Positions 5,182-6,669 of a stretch of 6,669 nucleotides of DNA are shown piece by piece. The notes under the pieces were generated by a model that saw nothing but the letters and a program-made list of their open reading frames with translations, made no database searches and was not told where the DNA came from. This DNA comes from Nocardioides sp. Lineage in GTDB: Bacteria > Actinomycetota > Actinomycetes > Propionibacteriales > Nocardioidaceae. Both the position numbers and the translations under genes were made by a program. The stretch spans positions 1 through 6,669 of the forward strand of contig JAPSKJ010000114.1 of the NCBI GenBank assembly GCA_031177735.1, in the 5' to 3' direction. Every line of letters begins with the position of its first letter. Within the stretch, counting starts at the first letter, position 1.

Positions 5182-6348
5182 CTATCCGGAGCGCCGGCGA
5201 CCCAGCCGACGCAGGAGGCCGCCCGGCCGCCGGGTCGCGGCGGCTTCGGCCTCGGCGAGCCGGGCCCGCAGGGAGCGGATCTCCGCGGCGTGCCGCTGCT
5301 GGCGCTCGTGGAGCCGCTCGAGCAGCCCGATCGACGCCTCGAGCGCCTCCTGCAGCAGCGTCTCGGTCGCGATCTCGGCGCGGCCGGTCGACTGCTCGGG
5401 AGCGTCGGTGTCGTCGACGAGGAGCTCGGCGAGGTCGCCGACCACGTCCACGCCGATCCGCTCCAGCTCGGTGACGATCGCCGCCGAGCGGTCCCGCGCG
5501 AAGGCGAGGTCGGCCCCGCCGAGGACCAGCCGGGTGCCCGGGCGCGAGGCCAGCACGTCGTGGGCCAGGATCCCCTTGACGATCGGGGCGTACGGCCCGG
5601 GGCGAGGGAGCCGGTCGCCGAGGTTGATGTTGACCCGCCGCAGCAGCTCGGCCTGTTCCACGCCGAGCGAGGTGTTGTCGCGGGCGACGTCGAGGTCGAA
5701 GGCGCCCGCGTCGAGCCCGAGCAGCCCGGCGAACCGCTCCCAGAGCAGCCCCTTGGGCGCTCCGGGCCGCGGCACGGTGACCACGTGCACCTGCGCCGGG
5801 GGCAGGTCGTCGCCCCAGCGGTGGACGATGTCGGCGTAGTCCTGCACCGCCCACAGGGTGGGGTACATCGTGCTCGTCGGGTCGGCGGCCCAGTCCATGA
5901 AGTCGTCGAAGCCGCCCCGCGCGTGGTGCTTGACCCGCTCCTGCCACTCCGCCGGCAGCTGGCGGGCCAGGTCGCGGGCGGTCAGCACGATGTGCACCTC
6001 GCGACCCAGCGCCCTCAGCGACCCGACCGCGCGGGCGGCCTCGTCCGCGCTGGCCTGGGCGAGCTTCTCGTGGGTGATGAGGGCGTCGCCGTCCCAGGCC
6101 GCCACCTCGTCGACGAGGCGCTGCCAGGTGCCGGGCACCGACGCCGGGTCGGCGGTGAACTCCGGCGTGCCGAGCAGGTCGAGCGCCGCCTTGTAGTGGG
6201 CGTGCCCGCCCTCGAGCGGCAGCAGCAGACCCTGCTCACGCGCCAGGGCCCGGTTCTTCCACAGCACGGCCTGGAGGAAGGTGGTGCCGGTCTTGGGGCT
6301 CCCCACGTGCAGGAAGACGCGGCGACTCATGGCTGCATTCTCCGACAT
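5182..6348 (-). CDS. Sulfotransferase-like protein (paralogue 1) with C-terminal coiled coil
   Basis: A 388-residue paralogue of the next gene downstream. The phosphosulfate loop is FLHVGSPKTGTTFLQ (12-26: K19, T20, G21, T22). The second nucleotide-binding element is LTARDL with R125, but the residue eight positions on is A133, where the paralogue has serine. Other shared blocks: LPAEWQERVKHH (131-142), FDDFMDW (147-153), VHVVTVPRPG (187-196), NTSLGVEQAELLRRVNIN (225-242), GDRL, and RIGVDVVGDLAELL near 297-310. The end (about 328-371) is a long charged helix likely to form a coiled coil, followed by the arginine-rich tail RRPGGLLRRLGRRRSG. Soluble, no signal peptide. The ATG at 6348 is preferred because GGGGAG lies 7 nt upstream; ATG at 6330 would remove six residues and also fits the family. 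It starts 15 nt after the stop of the fragment at the right edge. The sulfate acceptor cannot be inferred; a nucleotide-binding protein with no transferase activity is the alternative. Confidence 0.82.
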   Translation of the reverse strand: MSENAAMSRRVFLHVGSPKTGTTFLQAVLWKNRALAREQGLLLPLEGGHAHYKAALDLLGTPEFTADPASVPGTWQRLVDEVAAWDGDALITHEKLAQASADEAARAVGSLRALGREVHIVLTARDLARQLPAEWQERVKHHARGGFDDFMDWAADPTSTMYPTLWAVQDYADIVHRWGDDLPPAQVHVVTVPRPGAPKGLLWERFAGLLGLDAGAFDLDVARDNTSLGVEQAELLRRVNINLGDRLPRPGPYAPIVKGILAHDVLASRPGTRLVLGGADLAFARDRSAAIVTELERIGVDVVGDLAELLVDDTDAPEQSTGRAEIATETLLQEALEASIGLLERLHERQQRHAAEIRSLRARLAEAEAAATRRPGGLLRRLGRRRSG

Positions 6349-6355
6349 CGGCGAT

Positions 6356-6361
6356 CTCCCC
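6356..6361 (-). promoter_or_regulatory. Shine-Dalgarno site deciding the 6348 start
   Basis: The minus strand reads GGGGAG with 7 nt to the ATG at 6348, within the 15-nt gap after the previous stop. The alternative ATG at 6330 has only a weak GAGA upstream, so the longer protein is favoured. Confidence 0.6.
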
Positions 6362-6363
6362 GC

Positions 6364-6669
6364 TCACTCGCCGGGAGCACCGGGCGCGACGTAGCCGGGT
6401 CGCCAGGTCGGGTCGGCGGCCTCCCGCCGCATCCCCCACTCGAGCAGCTCCACGATGCCGGCCACGGCGGCGTCGAGGTCGTCCTCGACGGGCGCGTGCG
6501 GCGGGACGACCTCCGCGGGCAGGGCCTCGGCGTAGCGGGCGCGCAGCCCGTGGAAGCCGTCGATCGCCGCCTGGTGCACCGCGGTGGGCTCGACCGTGGT
6601 GGGGTCGATGCCCGGCACGGGCACCGGGTCGAGGTCCGACCAGCTGCCGATCATCCGCACGCCGGTGGC
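6364..6669 (-). CDS. C-terminal fragment of a probable third sulfotransferase-like paralogue
   Basis: Only the last 101 residues are visible; the gene runs off the right edge. No catalytic motif is in view, so the call rests on an alignment with the ends of the next two genes. TGVRMIGSWSDLDPVPVPG here corresponds to IGVDVVGDLAELLVDD in the 5182-6348 protein and LGVDLVGRPDDLLPAPD in the 4038-5180 protein: a GV-x-hydrophobic-hydrophobic-G strand, then DL and a Pro/Asp-rich linker, followed by a helical tail. The helices here (about VHQAAIDGFHGLRARYAE and DLDAAVAGIVELLEWGMRRE) are less charged, and there is no arginine-rich end; it finishes in a Pro/Gly-rich PGYVAPGAPGE. It precedes paralogue 1 by 15 nt, so all three are probably one operon. 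An internal GTG at 6660 could start a short separate protein, but the upstream similarity makes this unlikely. Confidence 0.55.
   Translation of the reverse strand, partial: ATGVRMIGSWSDLDPVPVPGIDPTTVEPTAVHQAAIDGFHGLRARYAEALPAEVVPPHAPVEDDLDAAVAGIVELLEWGMRREAADPTWRPGYVAPGAPGE

Noticed and set aside
4434..5474. 346-residue plus-strand open frame
   Set aside because: It is antisense to the two sulfotransferase-like genes, with low-complexity Arg/Ala/Gly composition at its end.
1..6669. Mobile element, phage, CRISPR, tRNA or rRNA content
   Set aside because: I found no integrase or transposase motifs, direct-repeat arrays, terminal inverted repeats or cloverleaf structures. Codon use looks uniform along the window.

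Overview
The window looks like chromosomal DNA from a high-GC actinobacterium. Codon third positions are almost all G or C, GTG and ATG starts are mixed, and two short lineage markers are present: a DUF6758-type protein and a DUF5302-type protein. My best guess is Nocardioidaceae (Nocardioides-like) or a close relative; this is inferred from family content, not shown. All nine genes lie on the minus strand, so transcription runs from the right edge to the left edge. The long plus-strand open frames are shadows of these genes.

Right part (about 4038-6669): a tight tandem array of sulfotransferase-like genes. Two are complete (5182-6348 and 4038-5180, separated by 1 nt). A C-terminal fragment at the right edge (6364-6669) looks like a third paralogue. 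The two complete proteins are co-linear: PAPS-loop-like K19 and R125 fall at identical positions. Each ends in a predicted coiled coil plus an arginine-rich tail. Their substrate cannot be read from the sequence.

Middle part (2945-3979): a double-hotdog MaoC-type hydratase matching mesaconyl-CoA hydratase (mcd) of the ethylmalonyl-CoA pathway. No other enzyme of that pathway is in the window. GC-rich hairpins lie 7 nt beyond the stop codons of this gene and of the sulfotransferase upstream of it, so it may be its own transcription unit.

Left part (1-2867): a 54-residue DUF5302 protein and a histidine phosphatase close behind it. After a 135-nt gap come a DUF6758 zinc-ribbon protein, a PHP-domain phosphoesterase and a MarC-family membrane protein (cut by the left edge). 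PHP and MarC overlap by 4 nt (ATGA) with a strong Shine-Dalgarno sequence, so they are probably translationally coupled. I see no RNA genes, CRISPR, insertion sequences or phage genes, and no non-coding stretch over 300 bases. The longest gap is 1964-2098.
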